A stretch of DNA of 64,000 nt from Brachynemurus nebulosus (lineage: Eukaryota; Arthropoda; Insecta; Neuroptera; Myrmeleontidae). The stretch spans positions 17,420,877-17,484,876 of the forward strand of contig JAPWDM010000005.1 in the NCBI GenBank assembly GCA_035578155.1. Direction: 5' to 3'. Below are positions 46,844 to 58,819 of this stretch, one piece after another (position 1 is the stretch's first letter; each line of letters starts with the position of its first letter). The notes under the pieces were generated by a model that saw only the letters and a list, made by a program, of their open reading frames with translations, did not search any database and was not told where the DNA came from. Both the position numbers and the translations under genes were made by a program.

Positions 46844-48369
46844 CAGTGTAAATTCTAATTGGCTAAAATAAAAATTTCCTTACCCTCCATGCTTGGGCGA
46901 CATGTGAAGACTCACTACTGCAGCATGATGTTGATTAATTGATTTGAAGTTAATGTAAAAACAATAAATAAACTTTTGTTGTAACTCGTTGTTCAGAACT
47001 TTTTTTTTTTTTTAAAAAATAAAGTATATGGAAACTTTTTAAAATCAATTTCCGATGGAAATTTTACGACTTTTTTTAATTACTTGTCTCTATACGAACA
47101 ATTTATAACATAAACGGAATTTAAACTCAACACAGAATGATTCTGCTAGAACAACAGACAAAAAAGAACTTCTTTTGTTAAAAACAAAAAACACATTTAA
47201 ATTATAAAATAAAAACGAATAAAAAAGAGAAACCGTTTAAGAAAATTACTTAAATCTTTTTTAATTAACATTATCTTTTTACGGTGAAATGAAACACAGA
47301 ACAAAACAAGAATATAGAAAATTGAATCACATTAAAAAACATGACTTTTCCATAATTGAGTTTCGCCGTCTTAATCTTAATTCATCAACAAATGGATTTT
47401 ATTAATCGTTTGTATAGTAACAAGCCGTCACTGTTGTGTTCTACATTTCCGGAAGCTTTTGAAAAAGCGTAAATTTAAATAAATACGATAAAAGATACCC
47501 TCGGCACGGACACACAAAAAGAGAGACAGATACAGTGACACACTAAACCAAACAGAAGATATTTAGAGTTACGGAGAAGAATCTCGAAACGCTTATAGTT
47601 TCGTCTGTTCGTTCGAATGGCTACATTTTGCAACATATGAATATGAAATCTTGTATGCACATGTCACAGATGTAGATCTGAATATTTTAAATTAACATGA
47701 CCATGAACGCTGAAACCTGATTAGCTGCAACACAATGTTGTACCGCGTCAACAATTCCATATAAAGAGTATTAGTTGTCAAGATAGTGTACCAGTTGGTC
47801 ATTTCGTCATTATAGATTGTGACTTTCTGACATCCAAAGTGAGGTTATTTCTGTCCCCTTGTAACTTTTCTACCGTAGATCCTAAAAATTTGATAAAAAT
47901 GTAGATACTAATACTTACTAAGAACACTCAAACAAAATTATCTCGATTAAGTGGTGTCAGTAACTTTCGGAGATAGAGACAACTAAATTTTGGAAAACTC
48001 AAAAATAAATCTTAAAGTAAAGGGTCCCCAGCAAGTGAAATTTTGTATCGGGATATGTGTCGATATTAGCAACCATAGCTCAAAAATTCAAATCTGGATT
48101 ATTAACACTATGAGGCCCGAGCACTTTCATAGTAAACTTCCCCGGAAACCGACAATATTTTTAAAGAAACCTTATATAAACAAATACATAAAATGATTCA
48201 ACATGTACATATATGTGATACGTACATACATATATTTGACATTCAAACACATTCAAATCAATTAGAGAATTACAGGGAGTTTAGATAACAAACTGGTAAA
48301 AATAAATAAAAAAAAAATCCTTTTATTAGTTTTTATGTTGTTTATTTTAAAATTTTTTATAGAAACCAA
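46844..48369. other. No gene seen
   Basis: AT-rich sequence. The 48-kb frame (47990-48196) and the minus frame (47475-47660) lack recognisable domains. Confidence 0.5.
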
Positions 48370-48521
48370 GAGAGTAGTGTGTGTTGGTGTTTGTGTGAGT
48401 TTAGTATACTATTCACATCGGTGTGGTAACATCGCACACATACATAATGCGTAATCAATTAATCATTGATCGCGATCGGCCTCTGCGGTTGTTTTGATTG
48501 TTTTCGGATGCCGAAGCCATG
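48370..48521 (+). other. Candidate 5' exon ending in a start codon and splice donor (weak)
   Basis: This block is less AT-rich than its flanks (TGTGTGTTGGTG, GATCGCGATCGGCCTCTGCG). It ends GATGCCGAAGCCATG followed immediately by GTAAGG, a good donor site match. ATG codons lie at 48508 and 48519. A first exon with a short coding start would look like this, and such exons with large introns are common in big insect genomes. No TATA box, acceptor or downstream exon could be identified, so this could equally be chance. Confidence 0.2.
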
Positions 48522-48683
48522 GTAAGGGAAATTTTAAGAAACGGATAAAATTTTCATTTTTCTTAAGTAACTCTAGAAATAATTCCTTCTACCAAAATGA
48601 AGTTGAGGTTCACTGAACCGCTTTTCTTTGTAAATTTCGTAAATATTGACTACAAAAAAATAAATACGTATATTCGGAAAATA

Positions 48684-49658
48684 CACTGAGAAAAAAATAC
48701 GGTAATTTTTACGGAAATTTCTAGTAAAAAATTACGGAGCTCTCTGGTAATGCTGGCATAAGTGACAGACAAAGGAGAAAGTACGATGAGTATAGTAAAA
48801 ATTACTCTATAGCTCCGTAAAATTTGACTGCACAGTAAAAATTATACTGTGACTCCGTAAAAGTTTCGGCGCTGTACAGGAAAAATTATACTCTCTTATC
48901 GTATTATTTATTAGGTTTTTTTTATTTATTAATAAATAATTGAATTAAAATAGTTTAAAAAGATATTGATAAAAGGGTAAGGATTAAAATCAAATTATTA
49001 ATATTAAAAAAAATGTTCTGTGGTTTTTTATTATTTGTAGAAAAACATGTTTCAATAAACATCAATACATATAAAAAAAAATCTTAATTGTTATATCTTA
49101 ATTATTAGTTCTTTATCAATAATAAGATAATGCGATTTTCATGAAACATAAATAACAGTTCTTTGTTTTAAATGTAAAGTCCATTAAATAGTTTATTATA
49201 ACAAAAAACAGAAAAAAAATGATAACACTCATGGTACACATCACATACAAGGCACACACAACAATAAGTTAGTTGTCCGTTTGGAATAGAAGCCGTATTC
49301 AAAATGATCTTGGTTTGGTGCGGACAGTTACGCGTGCCAGAGCAGTTAGGTATGTGCTTGTCCTCAAGCGTTACGTTGTTGCGATACTAGTGTGAGAGAG
49401 ATGCTGAAAAACAATTTAACAAAAAATTAAGTAAATTTTCCTGGTATCCACTTGAAATTTTACTAGCCCATCGAATTTTACGGAGCAGTATAGGAAAAAT
49501 TCTTAAGCTGTACAGGAAAAATTTTCAAATGAATCGTAAAAAATAATGTATGAAAGGCATTTTTTATATTTTTGCTTGATAATTTCCTACCGACTGGTCA
49601 CTTGAGCCTGGTTTACCGGAGACAGCTCCGTAATTTTTACTGTAATTTTTTCTCAGTG
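48684..49658. mobile_element. TA-flanked element with CACTGAGAAAAAA ends (975 bp)
   Basis: The ends are CACTGAGAAAAAAATACGGT and, inverted, CACTGAGAAAAAATTACAGT, with TA on both sides (48682-48683 and 49659-49660). The subterminal word GTAAAAATTACGGAGC and its relatives (GCTCCGTAA, CTCCGTAAAA, TACGGAGC) recur at 48727, 48812, 48855, 49478 and 49625, often near CTGTACAGGAAAAATT (48872 and 49508). TA duplication suggests a Tc1/mariner-like element, but CACTGAG ends are not diagnostic. No transposase frame. Confidence 0.75.
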
Positions 49659-49660
49659 TA

Positions 49661-51163
49661 TTGACTACAAAATTTATTTGTTTCTCTAAGGGATAAGATG
49701 AAGGCTATGAAAAATTAACCACTGAGGAACCCTGACTTAGTGCGTGTCCAACACGTACTTGATCAGTTTTTTTCCTGTTGGAGGCAATATGTTCTTTTTC
49801 CACTAAAACTCAAACAGATTTTTTTTTAAATTGCTCTTTGGTTCGGATACTAACACTCATTAAAAAAAAGCAAGTTGCGCTTTTTAATCAGTTTTAATCG
49901 TACATTTTTTCTTGTATATTTGCTTTGCTTTTTATGTTGAAATCTGTCGACGTACGAGGCGAAGGTAAAGTCACGTCTTGAGTGAGTTGTCTGGCCAGTG
50001 TTCATCAAACGCGAACTACGTGAATAATTTTTTTTAAAAGTGTCTTGTACAAGAAAAGTTTTTTACATATTTTTTAAATGAAATGTCATCTCATCCTGTG
50101 CATGTACGAAGGATAATTGAACGGTAAACTTTTTCTTAAGACGGTAAAAAGGACCAAGTAAGAGTGTGATCGGGTATTATTTTTCTTAAAAGTTTTTAAA
50201 TTTAAAATTTTTATTTTCTTCCTTTTTCAGATGTGATTATTAAATCTACTTGTGGTTTCAAAGTTTTATTTTTCGTTTTATGTCATAAAAATCTTATTTA
50301 TAACTATATTTTTGTTAATCAGGAAATGTTGAGCTTGGTGTCTTTACCGAGAAAACTGGCAAATAACTTTTCATTAGTCAATAACACATCGGAAAAATAA
50401 TACTACTATTAATTTTCGTATTTTCTTTGATACAAAACTGAAATTGTCTCATCATACTGCATTTTATTATTTTCTATTTAAATTTTACTTTGCTACAACT
50501 TGCCTCACAACCAGAAAGCAATTTCACTCCAACTTCACTCTAAATTACTAAAAATACTTTGTTCGAAAAAATACAACAATACATTTCGTTATAAGTTTCT
50601 CGAAGAACTAGAAATATATTGAACGTTTCTTTTATAGTGAGACATTCATTTGTCTATAGAATAAATTAAGCAATTTGTACAAAAGTAGTATTACTATTAC
50701 AACAGTATAAAACAATAGTTTCAGAAGTTTTAATCTTTTTAAATGAATTTAAATTGGGTCGACCACTCACTACCACTACACCACCAATCAAAAATATTCA
50801 AACCACATACATGGGTACTTTTATATTTTACTAAAGCTAAGTGGATGAAAAATGTTTGCTTTTATATTATAGGATGGTATATACGACACTTTAAATTTAA
50901 ATTGCAGGTAGCTTCAATGCAGGTAGGTACGTTTTAGTTATACGTGACAACCAAAAACACCGTTAGAGACCGCATCGTTAAGACCGGAGTTGCATACGGT
51001 CAAATTTATGATCCGTAAAAACGAACAACAATTTTACTATAGCCATTAACTGTCGTTTAATTTATTTCAAATTTTTATTTCATATTTATACTAAAAATCA
51101 GTGATTTTTAATATTTTTACAATTGGCTATTAGTATTGAATTGTTACTGGAACTGTCGTAAAA
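49661..51163. other. No gene seen
   Basis: AT-rich spacer; short frames only (for example 50743-50937). Confidence 0.5.
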
Positions 51164-51165
51164 TA

Positions 51166-52118
51166 GGGTAAGTGCGGGAGAGATGGCGCGTCGGGAGAGA
51201 TGCCGCAGTAGCCATAGTTCGTCCGTTGATTGATAGATAGCGCTATTAATGGATTATATGTTTAAAATAGGTTACTTACTTAAGCTGTATATGGTAACAT
51301 TTATGATTAGTCCATCAGTTTAGTAATTATCCAACTTTTTATTATTGAAAAGTAAGTTTTCTAACATAATATTTTATCAAGCGTTTAATTCATTAGAATT
51401 TAAGAATGTATATTTCATTGTTTTAATAAAAATGAGTTTTGTTATTAATTTAGGTATATTGTAAAAGTACTGTATAAAATTTTAGGTTTGAATTCCGCAC
51501 TATGCTTGCTATAGCAACATGCAGAATCTATCCCAACAAAAAGGTGAGATGCCACATTTAAAGTTTGTATAGATGCCGCATCATATTAATATGTTAAAAA
51601 CATAGACTTATATACCTTAATTATGCATTTTTTTTTTTGGGCTGTAAATTATACCACATAAATATAAAAGATCTATTAATGGATCAGGGAGAGCTCTCAT
51701 ATTAGTGAAGATAACGAAAATAATGATGATTGCCTGTGTATTGAATGTTTTGAAAGGTACTCAGAAACAAAAAAAAGTTGACTGGTTAAGATGTATAAAG
51801 TGCCAAAAATGGTTACATATGGCATGCATCATGTATGGAGATGTGTGTAAAATGCAAAATTTTTAATATGAACTAAGCGGCATCTCACTTTCTTTGATGC
51901 GGCATCTCTCTTATAGGTGTGGGAGAGACGCCGCTTTGCAGGCTCTACAAAAATGTTAATTATGAATTCTTTGTGATTCAATATTTAAAATTATTTATAA
52001 ATAATTTTAAAGACCAATGTTTACATTTATTGTGTACCAAATTTCAAATCAATTAAGTGCATACTTAAAGAATTATCAAGTGTTTTCAAAATGTACGGCA
52101 TCTCTCCCGCATTCGCCC
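51166..52118. mobile_element. Pogo-like element with internal copies of its terminal word (0.95 kb)
   Basis: The ends are GGGTAAGTGCGGGAGAGATG and, inverted, GGGCGAATGCGGGAGAGATG, with TA on both sides (51164-51165 and 52119-52120). The terminal word GGGAGAGATGCCGC recurs, often inverted as GCGGCATCTC, near 51190, 51544, 51572, 51878, 51899, 51919 and 52096. A transposase relic (PHD-like zinc finger) survives at 51710-51866 on the plus strand, placing this group with pogo/Tigger transposases. The catalytic region is deleted. Confidence 0.83.
51710..51866 (+). pseudogene. PHD-like zinc-finger tail of a pogo/Tigger transposase, frameshifted
   Basis: One frame reads DNENNDDCLCIECFERYSET. After a frameshift in the run of A residues near 51770-51776 it continues as VDWLRCIKCQKWLHMACIMY, then GDVCKMQNF, and stops. 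The C-x2-C...W-x2-C-x2-C-x2-W-x-H-x2-C...C spacing is that of the PHD-like zinc finger found at the C terminus of many insect pogo/Tigger-type transposases. Its final Cys partner is missing, because the second C of the last pair is replaced by sequence running to the stop. The DDE catalytic core is absent. Family knowledge supports the assignment; the cysteine spacing is read directly. Confidence 0.62.
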
Positions 52119-52120
52119 TA

Positions 52121-53047
52121 AATCAAGAATCAAACATTTCTTTCTTACGATATTTTGAATAATTTTACTTTCAATATGATTGGATCTCCATCAGTGATAT
52201 ACAACGACTGAAAAATACGTTATGGGCTATTTTTAAGCAAATCAAAACTACAGACTGCTGATTCAACATAAAATGAATGTAAAATAAAAAAAAATTATTT
52301 TTCTTTGTTTTGCATCCTTGACATATATTTGAACCGTGACGAGTTGATAATAGACCAGGAATAAAACTAAAAATTCTGTTTGGCTGTAAATAATAAAGGA
52401 AAATGAATATGACAATTCAGATCAATTCATTTTTTTCTAGCTAATCTAATTTCAAAATTTGGATTAACGTACATTAAAAATACTAATGTTTAAAGTCTTG
52501 TATGATGTCCTATCTCTAAATTTGCGATCTAGCAAATAATTAACAAAAACAATCAAGATTCTTTACTTTTTTTTAACTTTAGGAACGACATTCGACAATT
52601 GGTTATATTAATATTTTGTTCCAATGTAAAAGTGACTCGTATCCCTTGGAATATACTCGTTAGCTACTGTTTGTTTACTAGATGTTTTTTCAAAGCAATA
52701 TAAACTTCTAAATTAAATATCAAACTTCTAAATTTTCGAAAATATTTCCATTGGTTAGTCTCATGGATTTATTAGGTTGCTTTCTCCAACTTTCTCCAAA
52801 TTTATTTATTTTTTTATTAAAAATTTTGATATAAAATGTACAAAAGCTCTCTAAACAATTTAAATTCAAATCTACAGTAGGTAATTATCACAGTAAACAA
52901 ACCCAACAAAGCATTGATTGAGCATTGTCCTCAAGGACAGTTTTGTCTTTTTTACACCTGACACAAAGTTAACACTGCTTTCAGAAACTATTTTTTTTTT
53001 CATGATGACAATTAATTTTTTAAACGGTTTTCTTTTTTGCAACTTGT
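52121..53047. other. No gene seen
   Basis: AT-rich spacer. A small direct duplication of AAACTTCTAAATT occurs near 52703-52736. Nothing else. Confidence 0.55.
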
Positions 53048-53055
53048 TTCACAAT

Positions 53056-53485
53056 CACAGACCAATGAACATATATATTATATTTCTTAGACTAATTATA
53101 TAAATGTGTAATTGAGGCAACTAGTTACGACCAAGTTCCGACCTTAATAGTATTGTAAAATATAGTAATGGATGATATCCGTAGTAACGTTTTCAAATAG
53201 TTGTTGTAAAAATATAATATTGATAATAAAGTTTTACTTTTTTGAGAAGAAACTACAAAATTTTGAAAGAAAAAAAATGGTATTCGCTTTACTTTCAAAA
53301 TACGTACGTATACAAATTATGTCCTGCAGTAATTATATAGTCGCATTTGCTCAAAAACTGACATTATATTATTTCATTAAATTTCATCCGTTTCACCCTG
53401 TTACCTGCTTCAAGAAAAATGCCTAGAAACTGGCTTTACGCTTTGTCTAGTACTATAATATTATAATAGTGTTCATTGGTCTGTG
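53056..53485. mobile_element. hAT-type MITE with perfect 8-bp duplication
   Basis: The ends are CACAGACCAATGAACA and, inverted, CACAGACCAATGAACA from the right side, an exact 16-bp match. TTCACAAT flanks both sides (53048-53055 and 53486-53493). The 8-bp duplication supports hAT, though the first base pattern (CACAG) is not the usual CAGGG/CAGTG. It is 430 bp. The 84-codon frame inside (53172-53426) is not recognised. Confidence 0.78.
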
Positions 53486-53493
53486 TTCACAAT

Positions 53494-56400
53494 AAATTTC
53501 TATATTTTTTGATTTTTTATAAAAAGACGATTTTATAAAAAGATAAAGAGAATCAAAGTATGCAAAATAAAATCAACTGCTACATTTATGCTACCTAGAA
53601 TTTTACACATTGGTCATTCACCGACCATTGACTACATTTTAAGAACCTCTGCTCGGACCATATTTAAATGCAGACTACATTTACATCAATATATGTATAG
53701 TACCCATACTAGTAGTTATAATTACAATGTCCATAACATTTTGCATTGTACTGTATTGTAGAGCACTCATATAAATGTAATACCATTATTTACAATATTG
53801 TTAACTGTGCACTGTACACGGGAGAATCGAACAGCCTTAATACAACAATAAAACGTGTAACATGTAACTTGTACCTCCACATACCCAAATCGGTTAAAAA
53901 TAAAAGATCAAAAACTCTGGCACAAATATACCTCGACGGTACTCGACATAGAACATAGAGAACAGAAAACCATTTCTATGCAAATATGATGTAATAATGA
54001 CTATATGTACAGTATAATTCCAATTATGTTTATCTCGTTTCAGTTCACTTATTCATTTTATTCGGTTGTAGTAGATAAAGATAAAAAATGTTGTATAGTT
54101 TTAGTGGAACATTTGGTATATGGAAATTACTCCTATGGGAATCATATTCTTGTACACCTATCCCCATCTCGTTTTTTCTATGGAATATCTTTTTTTCTGG
54201 ATAAAATATTCAACGTGTAGCATTTTTATTTTTGTTATAGTGGTAACACTTACAGCGGAACAATAAGAGGGAGAAAGACGCAATTGCAATACATCAGGCA
54301 AGTTGAAATGTGATAAACAATATTTGATAAACGAAACATTGTGAATAATATAAATTACGGGTATTTAATTATGTGCCATGAAGCGATAAGAAATGAAAAC
54401 GCGCGGTAAATTTGAAAATAATTTTATATTTCCGTTTTGTGAATGATGTTGCGTTCTATTTTTTTTTTCTGTTTTGGTAGGTGTGATAATGTCACTGTTT
54501 TTTTATTGTATGATGAATTTCACACGAAAAAAAGAAAATGATAAGAAATTTTTGTATTGTTATTTAAACGTGTGGTCTATTTATATTTTTATCACAATTT
54601 TCTTTAACAAAAATTATAATTTTATATAAAAATAAATAAGTTGATGTTACGAAGTCAAAATTTGGCTTTACGTGAACTTACGAACCCTAATAGAATAATT
54701 TTTTATACTCTTCTGAAATGTTTCTCTGCTCTCCCGCCATTCGTTAATTTTAATAAATTTTTAAAAAATAGATTTAAAAAAATATGGAATGGTTATTATT
54801 TACTCTCAGTAATTCATACAAGGTGTTTCAAGCAACTGGAAACATATACACTTTTCCTATGGAAAAAATTTGTTGCGGTCAAAAGTGTTTTTATTTATTT
54901 TTTTTTTTTTTATATTAAATATTTAACACAAAGTGAGATGATATTACAGCAATGCAGCAAAATAATATTTTAAAGTAATTAAAAGCCAGTAGCAGTAAAT
55001 TTATTGTAATAATTATAAGAAAATACTAAATTAACATTGAAATGTACTATTATCAATTAAATCCTCGATTTCACCACGATTAAATGCTTTGGATATAATA
55101 ATATGACTCAAAATCGCAATATATAAAAATTAGATTTTAAAATCGATAATAATACTTCGACTATTCCAGCGTTATCATCAGAAAAAAATCTAAAGACCCA
55201 TAGCAAGGTCTTAAAATAATTGAAAATTGTTTCCATTTGTCAGCATTTCCATTAATAATTTGGACTTCGTTATAAAATTTTAATTACTAGAAACTATTTT
55301 CTACGAAAAAGTTGCCGACATACGACTTATAGCCGGAATAATATAAATATTTTCAGTAAGTGTTAGCATCTGTTAATTTTTTGAAAATATTTGGATTTAT
55401 GATTTGAAAGTTAAAAGGGATGGGAAGTTAAAAATAACTTCACTTTAAAGCCCAGTTACTTGAAGAAACCACAGTATGTGAGATCATTTTGTACATTAAT
55501 TACTACTAACAGGCAGCTATCCGCTATTTCACTTGCAGCAATCTATTTCCATAAAAAAAAAAAAAATTAAAAATAATTTTTTCCGTGAAATAAAATTGTT
55601 TTATCAACCTAATGTTGACAGTGGAATAAAATTCAACGCTTATTTTATAGGCCAAATTAATTAAATTATATTTAACCTATATTGTGTTAATTGAGGCTTG
55701 AATAAATAGAACAAATTTGATCGTAATTCGGGAGCCACCACAGTCAAGCGTCACAAACGCTAAAATAAGCTCGCGTCATTATATTATCAAACCAACAAAA
55801 CAGTCCAACGATACATACATAGAGGCTGCCAACATCAAATGAATATATCTATATATATTTTTTTTGTTAATCGACTTTTTTAATTAACTGTCATAGTGAA
55901 TTTGAAAACAACTATCAGATGCATGTACATAAATGTGGATTTGAATTGACACGGTGTCGCAAAATTATCTAAACCGACTTCTGTTAGTGAAAGTTGTCAT
56001 TTGGAAAATATGTTTCAAGCTATAATAACAGCTATTTTCTTTTTGTTTTACGTAGACTATGTAATCAAGCCACTGATTTTCCTAGAATAAAATACAGATA
56101 TATTATGAATGCAAATAAAATACATTATGAATGCAAAATATTGTTGTTTCCAGTATAATTTCTAATAACGAATAACAGTGGGATTCCGCTTACAAACAGC
56201 TAGTACTTACGTACATAAATCAAAACATTAAAATATAAACATTTAAAAACTTTTGTCTGAAACATTTTTATGCAAATTTTTTTTTTTACAGTATATTAAA
56301 ATTTAGTTACAAACTTTCTTGTGTGTGGGCTAATATTGTTCTTTTACAAAAGTTTTGGTATACCAAAGTTTTTTACCAATAATTATTTATTTTGTAATTC

Positions 56401-57069
56401 ATTACATATATAGATAAACGTTGTAAACTACTATTGGTGCCAAAGATAACATTTTTATTATAAATACCCCTGCCGCAGCATCTGCATAACATAGCGAATT
56501 TCCAAATATTGGGCACTGCTGGCGGATCTCATCTAGGACCTTTATCCATTTAAAATAGTTTAGCTTTCTAATAGTGAAACAATTTTCAAAATCATTTTTG
56601 TAGTTAATTTTTGGCACTTTTGGGTCCTCAGGACCCTAACGAATCTCATATAGTGTAACATATATCCATTTAACAACATGTTATTACATTACATAACTAT
56701 AGTTTGCGATTTTTTTTCTAGGTATGCAAATATATATAAATTATATTTTCTCTCTAAAGGAGCACATCATACAAACGTTTCCTTTCCATAACGTACTCTT
56801 AAAAAAATCTAACTAATTTTAATTTAAAAAGATGAGACAGAGCTATTGTTATTATAACACATACATACATATTGAATAACTAACTAGCACTTGTTTTATC
56901 TAGTAAAGAATTGCTAAAACGATGAAACATTTATTGTAAAAAAATTCAGCAAATTTCTTAATTTTGATTAAAAGCTAGTTCACTGAGTACAATGTTTTAA
57001 AAGCTTATCTTATGAAATTTTGTACGCCCTTTTCGATTGTGTCAAAAAAAAATTAAAATAATTTTTGAA
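53494..57069. other. No gene seen
   Basis: The longest unassigned stretch (3.6 kb). It is AT-rich with many homopolymers and short frames (54641-54973 is 110 codons, Phe/Lys/Leu-rich, unrecognised). A palindrome GGGTCCTCAGGACCC lies near 56624. A single CCAACATC...TATATATA boundary near 55839 resembles a repeat end but has no partner. Confidence 0.5.
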
Positions 57070-57251
57070 TTCCAGCCAAATTTTGCGAAAAAACTACTAA
57101 AAATGGCAAAAAATGGCCAAAAAACCTACTTCTGGACAACCGATGTGTCTGGCTAATGAACTTAGCCGAGCCACTCCGGATTCCATCATGCATACCAAAT
57201 TTCATAAGCATTATACGTTTCGTTCGAGAGTTATCGTGTACACATATAAAT
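57070..57251 (+). repeat. 5' flank of the (TA)n-associated dispersed repeat
   Basis: The stretch ending CGTTTCGTTCGAGAGTTATC and GTGTACACATA resembles 35575-35625 and leads directly into (CA)n(TA)n. It is probably part of one longer repeat whose microsatellite is internal, with the 3' flank at 57353-57495. Confidence 0.45.
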
Positions 57252-57269
57252 ACATACACACACACACAA

Positions 57270-57352
<83 letters not shown>
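57252..57352. repeat. (CA)n-(TA)n compound microsatellite
   Basis: An (AC)n stretch (57255-57278) runs into about 36 TA units. In frame it yields the low-complexity Ile-Tyr runs that make up spurious long frames here. Confidence 0.92.
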
Positions 57353-57355
<3 letters not shown>

Positions 57356-57495
57356 TTTAGTGAAGTAGATTTTCGGGTTCTAGAGGCTCCAAAACAAATT
57401 TCTACCATAGTCCCGGTCTTAGGTCTCACCATAAGAGCTGCTGTAATAGCTGAATTTCCTGAATGGAAATTCGCTAAAAAAAGAACAAACATTCT
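57353..57495 (+). repeat. Dispersed repeat next to (TA)n, copy 2
   Basis: Aligns with 15247-15395 from GTAGATTTTCGGGTTCTAGA onward. In both copies the repeat follows a (TA)n tract, and in both the same frame is open (DFRVLEA...FPEWKFA). Substitutions fall at all codon positions, arguing against strong protein constraint. Confidence 0.7.
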
Positions 57496-58737
57496 GCTAA
57501 AATTGTGGCTATTATGTAACAGATAATCGAAATAGTGTCAGAAAAGTACTCCAATGGTAAGACATCACCAAAATTCATAAAATGAAAAATCTATTATATT
57601 ATTTGAAATTCATGAGATCTATTAATATTTACGACTAAATTCCTTCGTAATGTAAATGACACAATATTGACTGATTTTGAACTCATGAATAAGAAGACAT
57701 TCATTTTTTTTCATTTCATTCATACTTGTTACGGAAGTTCGATTTCAAAAGTTCGGTACTTCCTATTTCTATTCCTCTTCTTAATTCGACTTCGTTTCCA
57801 ATATACTTTACATACGCAGATTTATCGGAGCTTTATCAGAGCTTTCGGACCAGTCCGACCGATTTATGGCCGACAACACACAACAGTTGCTCGAACTGCA
57901 CACGCTGTTTGATTACATTTTGTGCGAGTGCGCAAATTTTTTAATAAAGGATTCTTTTGTAACTTTATGGCTTGTTTATTTGATTCTGCCACCTCTAATT
58001 TCCACTCCAACTTCGACTCCGATTCCGATTTCGATTCATCTTCGACTGCGCTAAGTTCAGTGACAAACCTTCAACTTCACCTCCAATAAAACCAACTCTG
58101 CAACATTCCTACTACCAACACAAGATAGAAATAATTCAAAGCGTCATTAAACAAATTTATCTTTTCCACTAAGACAATTTTGTGACTCTCAGTATTTAAA
58201 ACGTTTTATATTTTACAGTGTATTTATTATTTATATTTTTAATGATAAAAATTTCATATTATTTAGCATATATAAATTCATATTTGATAACATTGGTAAT
58301 GTGACATACATATTGCGAAAATTAAAATTTAAAAATTTTTACTATTAAAATTTCCCCTTTGATATTTACATTTTTCAAAAAATTGGAGAAAAATTATTTC
58401 ATGGACACAAGTTAATTACAAACTATTATAAAAAATTATTATCCACATAAAATAAATTATTTTAGAAAGGATGACTGTATGAAAATTTTAACATTATTGT
58501 GGTCTCTTTTATCTTTTTCATCTGACAGTGTCCAAAACAGTTTCTAAAAAAGTGTACAAACATTCGCGCAAAATGCTTAAGGCAAATTAGCTGAAAATAA
58601 ATATTTCCATCCTAAAAATTTTATATTAAAGCTTATCAGATGCCTCGCTTTAAGAGGTTAGGCTAGAGTGAAGTTTTCAAAAAATCAAGTTTTTTATCTT
58701 ATTACATGATGCAAAATTTTTTGCAAAATTCATGGAA

Positions 58738-58746
<9 letters not shown>
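57496..58746. other. No gene seen; short CGATTCCGA-type repeat
   Basis: A degenerate hexamer repeat (TCCAACTTCGACTCCGATTC and following) lies at 58000-58045. The block 57830-57930 is more GC-rich and could be an old MITE end. Several short overlapping frames at 57667-58054 read through it but show no domain. Confidence 0.45.

Positions 58747-58813
<67 letters not shown>
58747..58813. repeat. (TA)n microsatellite
   Basis: About 33 TA units after an A-run. A smaller TA cluster lies at 58984-59009. Confidence 0.92.

Positions 58814-58819
<6 letters not shown>

Noticed and set aside
57113..57526. 137-codon plus-strand frame and overlapping 65- and 93-codon frames
   Set aside because: The length comes from (CA)n and (TA)n read as Ile-Tyr and Thr-His runs. 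Outside the microsatellite only the short dispersed-repeat frame remains.
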